From assembly GCA_036376135.1 (NCBI GenBank), contig DASVAW010000129.1:52587-116586 (forward strand): a stretch of DNA of 64,000 bases, given 5' to 3'. The DNA comes from Candidatus Polarisedimenticolaceae bacterium (GTDB lineage Bacteria; Acidobacteriota; Polarisedimenticolia; Polarisedimenticolales; DASRJG01). The position numbers were made by a program, and so were the translations under genes. Below, one piece after another: positions 23,181 to 38,054 of the stretch. The first letter of the stretch is position 1. Every line of letters begins with the position of its first letter. The notes under the pieces were generated by a model. It saw only the letters and a program-made list of their open reading frames with translations, was not told the origin of the DNA and searched no databases.

Positions 23181-26153
23181 CTACATTTCGAGCTTATTTA
23201 GCTCTATCTTGATATTCGGTTGATTCGGCTCTAATTCGATTGACTTTCGCCATGCGGCGGCGGCGTCGGCGACTCGCCCTTCCCTCCGGTAGGCCTCCCC
23301 GAGGAGGTTCCAGCCCTCGACCAGGCTCGGTGTCTCCCGGGTCAAGAGCTCCAAGGCGATCCGCGCCTCCCCCGCCCTCCCCTTCGCGAGCTCGAACTCC
23401 CCTCGGTGCAGGAGGGCCGTCGCCCGCGCCCGGGGATCGCGCGCCGCCCGCGCGAGCTCCGTCCTGGCGGCGGCGTCGTCCCCCCGGCCGCGGTGCACGA
23501 GCGCCAGGTTGACCCGCGCGTCCCCGTATTCAGGGTCGAGCGCGAGCGCCTCCTGCAGCCACCGCTCCGCCTCCTCGAGATTCCCACGCGCGATCGCGAT
23601 CCCGGCAAGGTTGTTCCGCGGGGACGCGTATTTCGGATCGGACTCCGCCGCCCCTCGCCACAGTCGCGCGGCTTCCTCGAGGTCGCCTTGAGCGTATCGA
23701 ACGCTGGCGAGGTTGTTCTGCACGATCGCGTTTCGCGGGGACTTCTCGAGGGCGCGTTCGTAGAGATCGATCGCCGACGCCAGGTCGCCTCGTTCCTGGT
23801 AGGCCAGCGCGAGGTTGTTGTAGGCGCCCATGAAGTAGGGATCGGCCTCGATCGACTCGCGATACCAGCGCTCCGCCGTCGCGCCGTCCCCCCGTCGGCG
23901 CGCCAAGTTCCCGAGGTTGTTGCGGGGCTCCGCCGCGGCGAGGGAGAGCTTCGCGGAGCGAAGCCAGGCGGCCTCCGCGCCCCGGGCGTCACCGAGCCGG
24001 TCGAGCGCGAGGCCCAGGGCGTTGTACCCCTCCCAGGCCTCCGGCTCGGCCGCGATCACCTCCCGCGCGGCGCGCTCGGAGCCCCGGAAGTCCCGGTCGT
24101 CGAGCAGCATCTGGGCGAGCTGGATGCCGGCGGCGCGTCGGGCCTCCGGCGCGGACAACGCGCGCCGAAACGCCTCCGCCGCCTCGGCGTGTCGTCCCTG
24201 CAACCGGAGGGAGGAGCCGAGATTCACGAGCAGCATGGGGTGCCCGGGGCTCGCCTCCAGCCCCGCGCGGAACGCCGCCTCCGCCTCCGCGTACCGGCCG
24301 TCGTTGAGCAACGCGACGCCCCGGTTGTTCGACTCGGAGAGCGCGGGCGCGGGGCCCCCGCGATCGGCCCCGCCGCCGAGGTACCCCAGGCTCTCGAGCT
24401 TCGCCTTCAGGTCCTCCGCCGCCGGATCGGCGATCCCGGCTGCCGTGACCGCGGCCGCGGATGCCGGAGGCTCCACGTCCTCACGAAACGCGACGGGATG
24501 GCGTTCGAAGAACGCGGGATCGATCGCCCCGGCGAGAATCCGGCCCGGCCACGACTCCGGGATCGGCTGACCGAACAGCGCGAGGATCGTGGGCGCCACG
24601 TCGTAGACGCCCGCCTCCTCGAGCCGCACCCCCGCGCGGATGTCCGGCCCCGAAAGCACGAGGACGCCGAACTTCCGATGCCAGTCCGCTGCGGGACCGT
24701 GGCCGATCCTCGAATCCGTGAGACGAGGGCGGGAGGCGTCGGTCACGAAGCCGTGATCGGACAGGACGAGCACGGTCGTTTCCGGGCCGAGCCCCTCGAG
24801 CAACCGGCCGAGATGCGCGTCGGCGGTCTCGTAGTACCGGTCCACCACCGAGCCGAAGGCGGTCGCGCGCGCCTCGCTGATCCCGGAGAGTCGCGGCGGC
24901 CGGTACGGCATGAAGAGGTGGCCGACCGTGTCCGTTCCCTCGAAGTAGACGATCTCGAGGTCCGGGGGCGCCCCGAGGCGCCGCGCGGCGAGGGCCGCGC
25001 CGAGGTAGGTGTCTCCGGATGCGATCAGCGTGCGAAGGCCGTCGAGCAGCTCTCGCTCCGCCGCATCGAACTCCCGTTCCTCGCGCCGAGGCCCGTCGAG
25101 GTAGCGCAGCACTTCCGTCCACGGGACGTCCGCGGGCTCGCGAACCAGCGGACGGACCGTCTCCCACAACTCCGGGGGCCAGGTCTTCCCCTCGCCGGTC
25201 GCGGCTTCGGGCCGGAAACCGAAGAGCTGGTACGCGACGCGGTCCGAAACGACGTACCCGTTCACGCGCTCCGACGGCCAACTGGCCCACCACGCCGTGA
25301 CGCCCACGCGGGCGCCGGCGTCCGAAAGCCGGTTCCAGATCGCAGGGACCTTCCGGGACTCGTTGGTCACGGGCTGCCCGGCGCGCGGAGATCCGGCGGG
25401 TGCGAGGAAATCGAGGATCCCGTGACGGATCGGCTCGACGCCGGTCGCGACGGAGGTCCAGATCACCGGGGAGATCATCGGGGAGATGGAGAGCAGCCTC
25501 GCCCGGGTTCCGTTCTCGACGAGGCGACGGAGGTTCGGGAGCCTTCCCGCCGCGAGCAGCGGATCGACGAGGTCCCAGTCCGCGCCGTCGAGGCCCACGA
25601 GGAGAAGCCGGCGGCGGGCGAGCGGAACCGCGGCGTCCGCGGGAACGCGGGGCAGATCGAGCCCTTCCAGGCGAAGGTCCTCGAGTCGCCAGCCCAGCTC
25701 CGCGAGCTGCCGGGAGAGCTCCGACCGGAACTCCCGCTCCGCACGGGACGCGTCGCGTCGCGCATCCCGGAGCCGGAGGAGCGGCGTCGCCGCCACGCGC
25801 GAGGCCTCCACGAGCGTCGCGTCGGCCCCCGTATCCGGGAGCCGGCGCCAGGCGGAAGGGTCGGGGGCCATCCGGACGCGACCCTTCAGGCCGAAGCGCG
25901 CCCCGTCCGGAGCGACGAGCGCGAGAACGTCGCGCCCCGGAAGCTCGCGCTCGGTCCCGGCCAGACGGAGGCGCTGCAGGCGCACGAGGCCCGGCGGGGC
26001 CCACGTGAGCCCACGCTCGACCAGACGCGGGAGCCCGGGACCGGCCCCTCTCAGGACGCCGAATTCGACGGAGGGATCGACGCGGCGGACGCCGGCCGCC
26101 GCCCAGACGGCGGCAAGCGCCAGGGCGGCGGCGGCGAGGCGGGTCCGTCGCAT
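23181..26153 (-). CDS. Phosphodiesterase/alkaline-phosphatase-superfamily protein with TPR repeats and band-7-like N-terminus
   Basis: The 990-residue product has three parts. Residues 1-20 are a hydrophobic anchor or signal; residues about 25-170 resemble a divergent band-7/SPFH domain (strands with RDVLALVAPDGARFGLKG, then FRSELSRQLAELGWRLEDL leading to EGLDLP). Residues about 180-550 are a type I phosphodiesterase/nucleotide pyrophosphatase domain: LLVGLDGADWD, SPVIWTSVATG (the nucleophile Ser/Thr region), FEGTDTVGH (D408, H412), LSDHGF (D466, H467) and GHGP (H485). Residues about 605-990 contain some ten TPR repeats such as AYNNLALAYQERGDLASAIDLYERAL (core NNLALAYQERGDLASAI). It ends the long minus-strand run, 2 bases from the convergent lptFG stop. 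Substrate is unknown; it probably acts in the periplasm. Confidence 0.88.
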   Translation of the reverse strand: MRRTRLAAAALALAAVWAAAGVRRVDPSVEFGVLRGAGPGLPRLVERGLTWAPPGLVRLQRLRLAGTERELPGRDVLALVAPDGARFGLKGRVRMAPDPSAWRRLPDTGADATLVEASRVAATPLLRLRDARRDASRAEREFRSELSRQLAELGWRLEDLRLEGLDLPRVPADAAVPLARRRLLLVGLDGADWDLVDPLLAAGRLPNLRRLVENGTRARLLSISPMISPVIWTSVATGVEPIRHGILDFLAPAGSPRAGQPVTNESRKVPAIWNRLSDAGARVGVTAWWASWPSERVNGYVVSDRVAYQLFGFRPEAATGEGKTWPPELWETVRPLVREPADVPWTEVLRYLDGPRREEREFDAAERELLDGLRTLIASGDTYLGAALAARRLGAPPDLEIVYFEGTDTVGHLFMPYRPPRLSGISEARATAFGSVVDRYYETADAHLGRLLEGLGPETTVLVLSDHGFVTDASRPRLTDSRIGHGPAADWHRKFGVLVLSGPDIRAGVRLEEAGVYDVAPTILALFGQPIPESWPGRILAGAIDPAFFERHPVAFREDVEPPASAAAVTAAGIADPAAEDLKAKLESLGYLGGGADRGGPAPALSESNNRGVALLNDGRYAEAEAAFRAGLEASPGHPMLLVNLGSSLRLQGRHAEAAEAFRRALSAPEARRAAGIQLAQMLLDDRDFRGSERAAREVIAAEPEAWEGYNALGLALDRLGDARGAEAAWLRSAKLSLAAAEPRNNLGNLARRRGDGATAERWYRESIEADPYFMGAYNNLALAYQERGDLASAIDLYERALEKSPRNAIVQNNLASVRYAQGDLEEAARLWRGAAESDPKYASPRNNLAGIAIARGNLEEAERWLQEALALDPEYGDARVNLALVHRGRGDDAAARTELARAARDPRARATALLHRGEFELAKGRAGEARIALELLTRETPSLVEGWNLLGEAYRREGRVADAAAAWRKSIELEPNQPNIKIELNKLEM

Positions 26154-26163
26154 GGAGCCGGGG

Positions 26164-28641
<2,478 letters not shown>

Positions 28642-28661
28642 TCACCCGGCCGAAAGCCGCC

Positions 28662-32159
<3,498 letters not shown>

Positions 32160-32174
32160 GACGGCGGGATGCTA

Positions 32175-33722
32175 TCACTCCCACTCGATCGTCCCCGGCG
32201 GCTTCGAGGTCACGTCGTACACGACCCGGTTCACCCCGCGGACCTCGTTGACGATCCGGCTCGACGCCCGCGCGAGCACGTCGTAGGGAAGCCGCGACCA
32301 GTCCGCGGTCATGAAGTCGGCCGTTTCGACCGCGCGCAGCGCGACGACGTTCTCGTACGTGCGCCCGTCCCCCATCACGCCCACGCTCTTCACCGGGAGC
32401 AACACGGCGAACGCCTGCGAGGTCCTGGCGTACCAACCGGAGAGGTGAAGCTCCTCGAGGAAGATCGCGTCGGCTTCCTGCAGGACCGCGACGCGCTCGG
32501 CGGTGACCTCCCCGAGCACGCGCACCGCGAGCCCCGGCCCGGGGAAGGGGTGGCGCGAGACGAAGCCGGCGTCGAGCCCGAGCTCCGTTCCCAGGCGCCG
32601 GACCTCGTCCTTGAAGAGGTCGCGCAGCGGCTCGACGAGCTTGAGGTGCATCCGCTCCGGCAGCCCCCCGACGTTGTGGTGGGTCTTGATCGTCGCCGAC
32701 GGCCCGAAGACCTCCGCCGACTCGATCCGATCGGGGTAGATCGTCCCCTGGGCGAGGAACTCGGCCCCGTCGACCGCCTTGGCCTGCTCCTCGAACACCT
32801 CGATGAACGTGGCGCCGATGATCTTCCGCTTGCGCTCGGGGTCCGCCACGCCGGCCAGACGCGAGAGGAACCGGTCGGCCTCGTCGGCGTAACGCACCTC
32901 GAGGCGGTAGCGCTCGCGGAAGGCGGAGAGCACCTCCGCGGCCTCGCCCTTCCGGAGGACCCCGTTGTTCACGAAGATGCACGTCAGCCGGTCCCCGATC
33001 GCGCGGTGGAGCAGGAGCGCCATCACCGCCGAGTCGACGCCCCCCGACAGCGCGCAGATCACGCGTTTGTCCCCGACGGTGCGCCGGACCTCCGCGATCG
33101 CCTCCTCCACGAACGAGGCGATCGTCCAGTCGCCCCGGCAGCCGCACGCGTCGAACAGGAAGTTCCGCAGCACCGTGCGTCCGTGCTCGGTGTGCACGAC
33201 CTCCGGGTGGAACTGCACGCCGTACAGGCCGCGATCGCGATCCTCGACGGCGGCCATCGGCGCGTTGTGCGACGAGGCGATCCTGCGGAAGCCGGGAGCC
33301 GGCGCCTCGACGTGGTCGCCGTGGCTGGCCCAGACCTTCTCGACCGGCCCAAGCCCCTTCAGCAGGAGCGAATCCGCCGAGAGGACCTCCACGGTCGCCG
33401 GGCCGAACTCCCGGCCCGACGCGGGGGTCACGCGCCCCCCGAGCTTGAACATCATCAGCTGCATGCCGTAGCAGATCCCGAGCGTGGGGACCCCCGACAG
33501 CAGCGTCTCCTTCTCGACGTGCGGCGCGCCGTGGGCGTAGACGGAGTCGGGCCCGCCCGAGAGGATCACCCCGCGGGGCCGCCGCTCGGCGATCGCGCGC
33601 GGCGCGGCGTGGAACGGCAGGACCTCGCAGTAGACGCCGAGCTCGCGCACGCGGCGCGCGATCAGCTGGGTGTACTGCGAGCCGAAATCGAAGATCAGGA
33701 CGGTCTCGTGGCTGCGGCTCAT
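32175..33722 (-). CDS. guaA: GMP synthase (glutamine-hydrolysing)
   Basis: GuaA converts XMP to GMP using ATP and glutamine ammonia, the last step of guanine nucleotide synthesis. The class I amidotransferase triad is C84 (LGICYGMQ), H172 and E174 (FHPE). The ATP pyrophosphatase P-loop is SGGVDS (226-231). The C-terminal dimerisation domain contains [13 protein letters not shown] and ends in the invariant [12 protein letters not shown]. The 515-residue length is standard. The ATG overlaps the holA stop (ATGA), an unrelated partner, so the overlap reflects genome compaction rather than shared function. Confidence 0.98.
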   Translation of the reverse strand: MSRSHETVLIFDFGSQYTQLIARRVRELGVYCEVLPFHAAPRAIAERRPRGVILSGGPDSVYAHGAPHVEKETLLSGVPTLGICYGMQLMMFKLGGRVTPASGREFGPATVEVLSADSLLLKGLGPVEKVWASHGDHVEAPAPGFRRIASSHNAPMAAVEDRDRGLYGVQFHPEVVHTEHGRTVLRNFLFDACGCRGDWTIASFVEEAIAEVRRTVGDKRVICALSGGVDSAVMALLLHRAIGDRLTCIFVNNGVLRKGEAAEVLSAFRERYRLEVRYADEADRFLSRLAGVADPERKRKIIGATFIEVFEEQAKAVDGAEFLAQGTIYPDRIESAEVFGPSATIKTHHNVGGLPERMHLKLVEPLRDLFKDEVRRLGTELGLDAGFVSRHPFPGPGLAVRVLGEVTAERVAVLQEADAIFLEELHLSGWYARTSQAFAVLLPVKSVGVMGDGRTYENVVALRAVETADFMTADWSRLPYDVLARASSRIVNEVRGVNRVVYDVTSKPPGTIEWE

Positions 33723-34774
33723 CGGGGCTTCCTTCCGGGATCGTCCGAGGCGGTTTCGTGGATCAGGCGCTCGACGGCGGCGTACGGCGGCGCCTGGCGG
33801 CTTTTCAGCGTCCGGTCCGCGGCGAGCAGGCGCGAAGGGAGGGCGCGCGCGTCGGAGGCCGGCCAGCGCCGGAGCGCCGCGCGCAACGCCTCCTTCCACG
33901 CCCAGGCCCGCGCGGCGCCCACGATCGCGTCGAACGGCGCCCCTCTCGCCTCGAGCCCCTTGGCCGACACGAGCGAACGCGCCCGCCAGGCGAGGCCGCC
34001 GACGATCTTGATCGCCTCCTGACCCATCGACTCGTAGCGGCGGGCGTCGGCGAGCGCGCGGGCGGTGTCGCGGGAGACCAGATGATCCCCGAGCTCCCAT
34101 CCGGTCGCCGACTCCGACGCCGACACGATCTCGGCGACCTGCGCTTCGGTCAAAGGCGCCGTCGCGCCCGGAAACGCGTCGCGCAGCTGGTCCAGCGCCG
34201 CGCGGGCGCGAAGGAGGTCCCCTTCGCTCCCCGCGGCTACCCACGCCGCGGCGCGCGCGTCGAGCCGCAGGCCGCGCTCGCGTGCGAGCGCGGAGAGGAC
34301 CTCGAGGAACTCCCGCGCCTCGGCCTCTCCCTCGGGAGGACGGAACTCGAGCAGGCGTCCGGAGCACACCGCCTGGTGGAGCTTGCGTTTGCGGTCGAGG
34401 CGCGACGCGCGGATCAGGATCCAGCTCGCGTCCGGCGGATCGGCGGCGTACCGGAGGAGCGGCTCCGGATCGCCGTCGAGGACCGCGACGTCGCGCAACA
34501 CGACGATCCTCGAGGAGGCGAACATCCCCCGGGACGCCGCCCGGTCGACGAGCTCGGCCGGCGAGAGCCGGCCGTCGCGCAGGACGGTGTACGCGAACGG
34601 GTCGTCGCGGTCGGGGGCCAGCGCGCCGACGATCGCCTCGAACGCGAGATCGAGATGGTAGAGATCCGCTCCGGTGAGCGTCGTGAGTCCCGCGGGCCAT
34701 CCCTTCTCGGCCTCGCGCGCCGCCGAGGCGGCGACGACCCGGCCCCAGGGCCCTTCGGCGCGCGAGCGCGCCAT
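33719..34774 (-). CDS. holA: DNA polymerase III delta subunit
   Basis: HolA is the clamp-loader subunit that opens the sliding clamp. The 351-residue protein is weakly conserved, as usual for this family. It has the N-terminal AAA-like domain ([19 protein letters not shown], then [14 protein letters not shown] and [17 protein letters not shown]) without a functional Walker A, a central helical lid ([23 protein letters not shown]), and the C-terminal collar domain ([23 protein letters not shown], core [12 protein letters not shown]). The start ATG shares one base with the lptE stop (TGATG). Neighbouring lptE upstream is a common arrangement. Confidence 0.9.
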   Translation of the reverse strand: MARSRAEGPWGRVVAASAAREAEKGWPAGLTTLTGADLYHLDLAFEAIVGALAPDRDDPFAYTVLRDGRLSPAELVDRAASRGMFASSRIVVLRDVAVLDGDPEPLLRYAADPPDASWILIRASRLDRKRKLHQAVCSGRLLEFRPPEGEAEAREFLEVLSALARERGLRLDARAAAWVAAGSEGDLLRARAALDQLRDAFPGATAPLTEAQVAEIVSASESATGWELGDHLVSRDTARALADARRYESMGQEAIKIVGGLAWRARSLVSAKGLEARGAPFDAIVGAARAWAWKEALRAALRRWPASDARALPSRLLAADRTLKSRQAPPYAAVERLIHETASDDPGRKPR

Positions 34775-35301
34775 CAGAACCCCTCGAAGATCGAGGCGAC
34801 CAGCGCCCCGGCGGCCCCCCGCGCCAGCTCGTCGAGGGCGAGCGTCTCGCGATCGAAGAAGCTCGCCTCGTTCTCGTCCACGTCGTATTGCTCGCGGAAG
34901 ACGAGCCCGTCCTGGCTCCACATCGGGTTCCCCGAGCGGACGTCGCGCAGGGTGGCGCGCAGGCGCACGACCGTCTCGACGCGGGTCGCGCGACCCTGGT
35001 CGTTGAACTGCACCGGGCTCGTCTCGAAGCCGATGACCGCCCCCTCGAGCAGGGCGTCGGCGGTGTCGCGATCGGTGACCACGTCGTACCCGCCGCGCTT
35101 GCTCAGCTCGCGCGCGACCTCCTCGGTCACCCGCTGCTCGATCTCCGGGCGCTTGGTCTGATTCTCGAAGGGGATGACCGCGACGACCTTGAGCGAAGCC
35201 GGGATCGAGGGATTGGCGTTCGCGCCGGCGAGTCGGTACCCGCACGACGTCGCCGTCGCCGCGAAGGCGACGAGCGCGGCGCATGCGGCGATCCGCCTCA
35301 C
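34774..35301 (-). CDS. lptE: LPS-assembly lipoprotein LptE
   Basis: LptE plugs the outer-membrane LptD barrel during LPS insertion. The 175-residue product has a lipoprotein signal with lipobox ATSC (C20), followed by GYRLAG, the classic LptE opening. Further matches are [34 protein letters not shown] (core [15 protein letters not shown]) and [13 protein letters not shown]. The GTG at 35301 overlaps the nusB stop (GTGA); a longer in-frame reading upstream lacks a sensible signal peptide and lies antisense-free inside nusB, so I rejected it. Together with the LptF-LptG fusion it shows that the cell makes LPS. Confidence 0.9.
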   Translation of the reverse strand: MRRIAACAALVAFAATATSCGYRLAGANANPSIPASLKVVAVIPFENQTKRPEIEQRVTEEVARELSKRGGYDVVTDRDTADALLEGAVIGFETSPVQFNDQGRATRVETVVRLRATLRDVRSGNPMWSQDGLVFREQYDVDENEASFFDRETLALDELARGAAGALVASIFEGF

Positions 35302-35717
35302 GGGCCCGGCGCTCCGTGCGCGCGGAGGATCGCGTCGAGCACGCCGTTGATGAACGAGGCCGACTGTTCGCTTCCGAACCGCCGGGCGACTTCCACCGCC
35401 TCGTCGATCACGACCGGCGGCGGGGTCTCGGGGTCGAACAGCAGCTCCCACACCGCCACGCGCAGGACGTTGCGGTCGACGACCGCCATCCGCTCGAGCC
35501 GCCAGTTCCGCGCCTGCTCGGCGATCGCGCGGTCCAGACGGGGGCGCTCCCGGACGACGCCGTTCACCAGGCGCTCCGCGAAGGCGCGTGTGGACGCGTC
35601 CGCCTCGATCTGCCCTTCCCAGAAATGCTCGAAGACCTGCGCGGGCGTGTCGCCCGCGAGGTCGATCTGGACCAGCATCTGGAGCGCGTTCTCCCGAGCG
35701 CGCCGGCGTCCGCCCAA
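35298..35717 (-). CDS. nusB: Transcription antitermination factor NusB
   Basis: NusB binds boxA RNA with NusE (S10) and supports rRNA antitermination. The 139-residue protein has RRRARENALQMLVQIDLAG at the N-terminus (arginine-rich RNA-binding start) and NVLRVAVWELLFDPETPPPVVIDEAVEVARRFGSEQSASFINGVLDAI, the most conserved NusB block (core VVIDEAVEVARRFGSEQSAS). I chose the TTG at 35717 because GAGGAG lies just upstream and the first residues then match the family start. It is 14 bases after ribH, the usual ribH-nusB order. Confidence 0.94.
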   Translation of the reverse strand: MGGRRRARENALQMLVQIDLAGDTPAQVFEHFWEGQIEADASTRAFAERLVNGVVRERPRLDRAIAEQARNWRLERMAVVDRNVLRVAVWELLFDPETPPPVVIDEAVEVARRFGSEQSASFINGVLDAILRAHGAPGP

Positions 35718-35731
35718 TCGCCGCTCCTCGC

Positions 35732-36208
35732 TCAGCCGAGGCGGCGCAGCAGGTCCACCATCTCGATGGCCGCCAGCGCCGCGTCCCAGCCCTTGTTGCC
35801 GGCCTTGCCGCCGGCGCGGTCCATCGCCTGTTCCAGCGTGTCGGTGGTCAGGACGCCGAAGATCACGGGTTTTCCGGTCTGCTGCGCCGCCTGGGCGAGC
35901 CCCTTCGAAACCTCCGCCGCGAGCACGTCGAAATGCGGCGTCTCCCCCCGCACGAGCGCCCCGAGCGCCACCACCGCGTCGAACGCGCCCGAGGCCGCGA
36001 GCCGCTGGGCCGCGAGCGGGATCTCCCAGGACCCGGGAACGCGCACCACGCGGCAATCCTCCGCCTTCGCCCCGTGGCGCTCGAGGCAGTCTTCCGCCGC
36101 GGCGAGCAGGCGGACGGAAACGAGGTCGTTCCAGCGCGACACGACGAGCGCGACGCGCATCCCTTGGGCGTCGAGCCGGCCTTCGACGGTGGGGAAGTGG
36201 TGGGACAT
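35732..36208 (-). CDS. ribH: 6,7-dimethyl-8-ribityllumazine synthase
   Basis: RibH condenses the ribitylamino-uracil intermediate with dihydroxybutanone phosphate to form lumazine, the penultimate step of riboflavin synthesis. Active-site matches are VSRWND (the aromatic-residue loop), VPGSWEIPLAAQRLA, ALGALVRGETPHFDV with the catalytic His, and GVLTTDTLEQAMDRAGGKAGNKG (core VLTTDTLEQAMDRAGGKAGN). The 158-residue length is standard. It begins the minus-strand run ribH-nusB-lptE-holA-guaA-dnaE-metK-ahcY. GGAGG lies about 8 bases before the ATG, and a TATACT box sits 29 bases upstream. Confidence 0.96.
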   Translation of the reverse strand: MSHHFPTVEGRLDAQGMRVALVVSRWNDLVSVRLLAAAEDCLERHGAKAEDCRVVRVPGSWEIPLAAQRLAASGAFDAVVALGALVRGETPHFDVLAAEVSKGLAQAAQQTGKPVIFGVLTTDTLEQAMDRAGGKAGNKGWDAALAAIEMVDLLRRLG

Positions 36209-36237
36209 CGGTGGCCTCCGACACGGGAGAAGGGCCG

Positions 36238-36243
36238 AGTATA
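36238..36243 (-). promoter_or_regulatory. -10 box before ribH
   Basis: TATACT on the minus strand, in the 48-base gap between the pfkB-type gene and ribH. No good -35 hexamer is visible at 16-18 bases. It is the likeliest start for the ribH operon, though readthrough from the kinase gene is possible. Confidence 0.35.
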
Positions 36244-36256
36244 GGGGATCGCGGCG

Positions 36257-37171
36257 TCAGTCCGCGAGGGGGCCGAAACGCGTGAGGTCCTGGAAGGCGC
36301 GGAACCGGTCCCGGATCTCCTCCGGTCCGAGTCGCCGGATCCGGTCGAGGGAGAACGCCTCGACCTGGTAGGAGGCGAGGACCGACCCGAGCACGGCCGC
36401 CCGGCGCCAGTCGCGCTCCCCCCGATCGATCCGCTCCGCGATCGCTCCGAGGAAACCGCCGGCGAACGCGTCCCCCGCCCCGGTCGGGTCGACCACCCGC
36501 CGGAGCGGGAAGGCCGGCAGCGCGAAGACCGCGTCCCCCTCGAACACGAGCACCCCGTGTTCCCCGCGCTTCACCACGACCACCGAGGGCCCGAGCGCCC
36601 GCGCCGCCTCCGCGGCCTCGACGAGGTTGAAACGGCCCGTGAGCTGACGGATCTCCCCGTCGTTGACGAGCAGCAGGTCCACGCGCGAGAGCAGGCGTCG
36701 CAGCGACTCCGGCTTCCCCTCGATCCAGAAGTTCATCGTGTCGGCGGCGACGAGGGCCGGACGCGAGACCTGGTCGAGGACCCGCGCCTGCAGGTCCGGA
36801 TCGACGTTGGCCAGGAAGACGACCGGGGTCGAGCGCCACGCCTCGGGGACGACCGGGTCGAAGTCGGCGAGCACGTTCAGCTGCGTCTCGAGCGTCGTCC
36901 GGTCGTTGAGGTTGTCGTGGTAGACGCCGCTCCAGAAGAAGGTCTTCCCCGCCTGCCGCTTCAACCCGGCGAGGTCCACGCCGCGCTCGCGGAACGGGAC
37001 CAGGTGCTCGTCGCCGAAGTCCTCGCCGACCACGGCGATCAGACGGACCGGCGCGAAATAGGAGGCCGCGACGGCGAAGTGGGCCGCCGATCCGCCGAGG
37101 ATCCGCTCGGCCGCGCCGAACGGCGTCCGCACCGAATCGAACGCCACCGTTCCCGCCACCAGGATCGCCAT
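36257..37171 (-). CDS. PfkB family carbohydrate/nucleoside kinase
   Basis: A 304-residue ribokinase-like kinase. It has the N-terminal GTVAFDSV and GGSAAHFAVAASYF substrate-side motifs and the C-terminal DPTGAGDAFAGGF (228-240) with D234 as catalytic base and the anion hole. The middle reads DTMNFWIEGKPESLRRLLSRVDLLLVNDGE. Family members phosphorylate ribose, fructose, adenosine or related sugars. The gene is 4 bases downstream of MTA phosphorylase, whose products are adenine and methylthioribose-1-phosphate, so a nucleoside- or pentose-salvage role is plausible but is inference from context. Confidence 0.88.
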   Translation of the reverse strand: MAILVAGTVAFDSVRTPFGAAERILGGSAAHFAVAASYFAPVRLIAVVGEDFGDEHLVPFRERGVDLAGLKRQAGKTFFWSGVYHDNLNDRTTLETQLNVLADFDPVVPEAWRSTPVVFLANVDPDLQARVLDQVSRPALVAADTMNFWIEGKPESLRRLLSRVDLLLVNDGEIRQLTGRFNLVEAAEAARALGPSVVVVKRGEHGVLVFEGDAVFALPAFPLRRVVDPTGAGDAFAGGFLGAIAERIDRGERDWRRAAVLGSVLASYQVEAFSLDRIRRLGPEEIRDRFRAFQDLTRFGPLAD

Positions 37172-37175
37172 CGGG

Positions 37176-38054
37176 TCACTCCTTGCCGAGATACTTGTCG
37201 AGGATCGCGGCCAGACGCGCGCGCGCCGCGGCCGGAATCGCCGCCGGGGGGGTGATCAACGCGAACCGGAGCGCGTCCACGCAGCCGCACGACCGCTCCG
37301 CGGGGAGCGCGGCGACCGCGAGGCGGAGGGTCCGCTCCGCGACCTCCGCGTTGGCGCGCAGGTTCCCGAGGAGCGCCTCGACCGAGACGTCCTCCTCCTC
37401 CTCGTGCCAGCAGTCGTAATCGGTGACGAGCGCCAGCGTGGCGTAGCAGATCTCCGCCTCCCGGGCGAGCTTGGCCTCCTGCAGGTTCGTCATCCCGATG
37501 ACGTCCACCCCCCAGGTCCGATACAGGCGCGACTCCGCGCGGGTGGAGAAGGCCGGCCCTTCCATGCACAGGTAGGTGCCGCCGTCGTGCGCGGTCGCCC
37601 CGGCGGCGCGCGCGGCGTCGCGCAGCACCCGGCGGGTCGGCTCGCAGATCGGGTCGGCGAAGGTGACGTGGGCCGCGACGCCGTCCCCGAAGAAGGTCGA
37701 GATCCTCCCGCGGGTGCGGTCGATGAACTGATCGGGCAGCAGGACGTCGCGGGGATGGACGTCCTCGCGCATCGAGCCGACGGCGGACGCGGAGAGGATC
37801 CGCGTCACGCCGAGCATCTTCAGCGCGTAGAGGTTCGCCCGGAAGTTGATCTCGCCGGGGAGGATGCGGTGCTCGCGGCCGTGCCGCGCCAGGAAGGCGA
37901 CGTCGCGTCCCTCCAGACTCCCGACCACCAGGGCGTCCGACGGATCGCCGAACGGCGTCGTGAGGTGAACCTCGCGGGGGTCCTCGAGCCCCGACATCCG
38001 GTACAGCCCGCTCCCCCCGAGGATCCCGACCTCCGCCCGGGGCGCCCCGCTCAC
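37176..38054 (-). CDS. mtnP: S-methyl-5'-thioadenosine phosphorylase
   Basis: MTA phosphorylase splits methylthioadenosine, a by-product of polyamine and other SAM-using reactions, into adenine and methylthioribose-1-phosphate. The 292-residue protein belongs to the PNP/MTAP family 2: GILGGSGLYRM at the N-terminus, ARHGREHRILPGEINFRANLYALK (core RHGREHRILPGEINFRAN), CMEGPAFSTRAESRLYR and MTNLQEAKLAREAEICYATLALVTDYDCW (core EAEICYATLALVTDYDCW). The C-terminus adds about 20 residues. The GTG start overlaps the end of the DUF255 gene (GTGA). Inosine or guanosine specificity cannot be excluded. Confidence 0.92.
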   Translation of the reverse strand: MSGAPRAEVGILGGSGLYRMSGLEDPREVHLTTPFGDPSDALVVGSLEGRDVAFLARHGREHRILPGEINFRANLYALKMLGVTRILSASAVGSMREDVHPRDVLLPDQFIDRTRGRISTFFGDGVAAHVTFADPICEPTRRVLRDAARAAGATAHDGGTYLCMEGPAFSTRAESRLYRTWGVDVIGMTNLQEAKLAREAEICYATLALVTDYDCWHEEEEDVSVEALLGNLRANAEVAERTLRLAVAALPAERSCGCVDALRFALITPPAAIPAAARARLAAILDKYLGKE

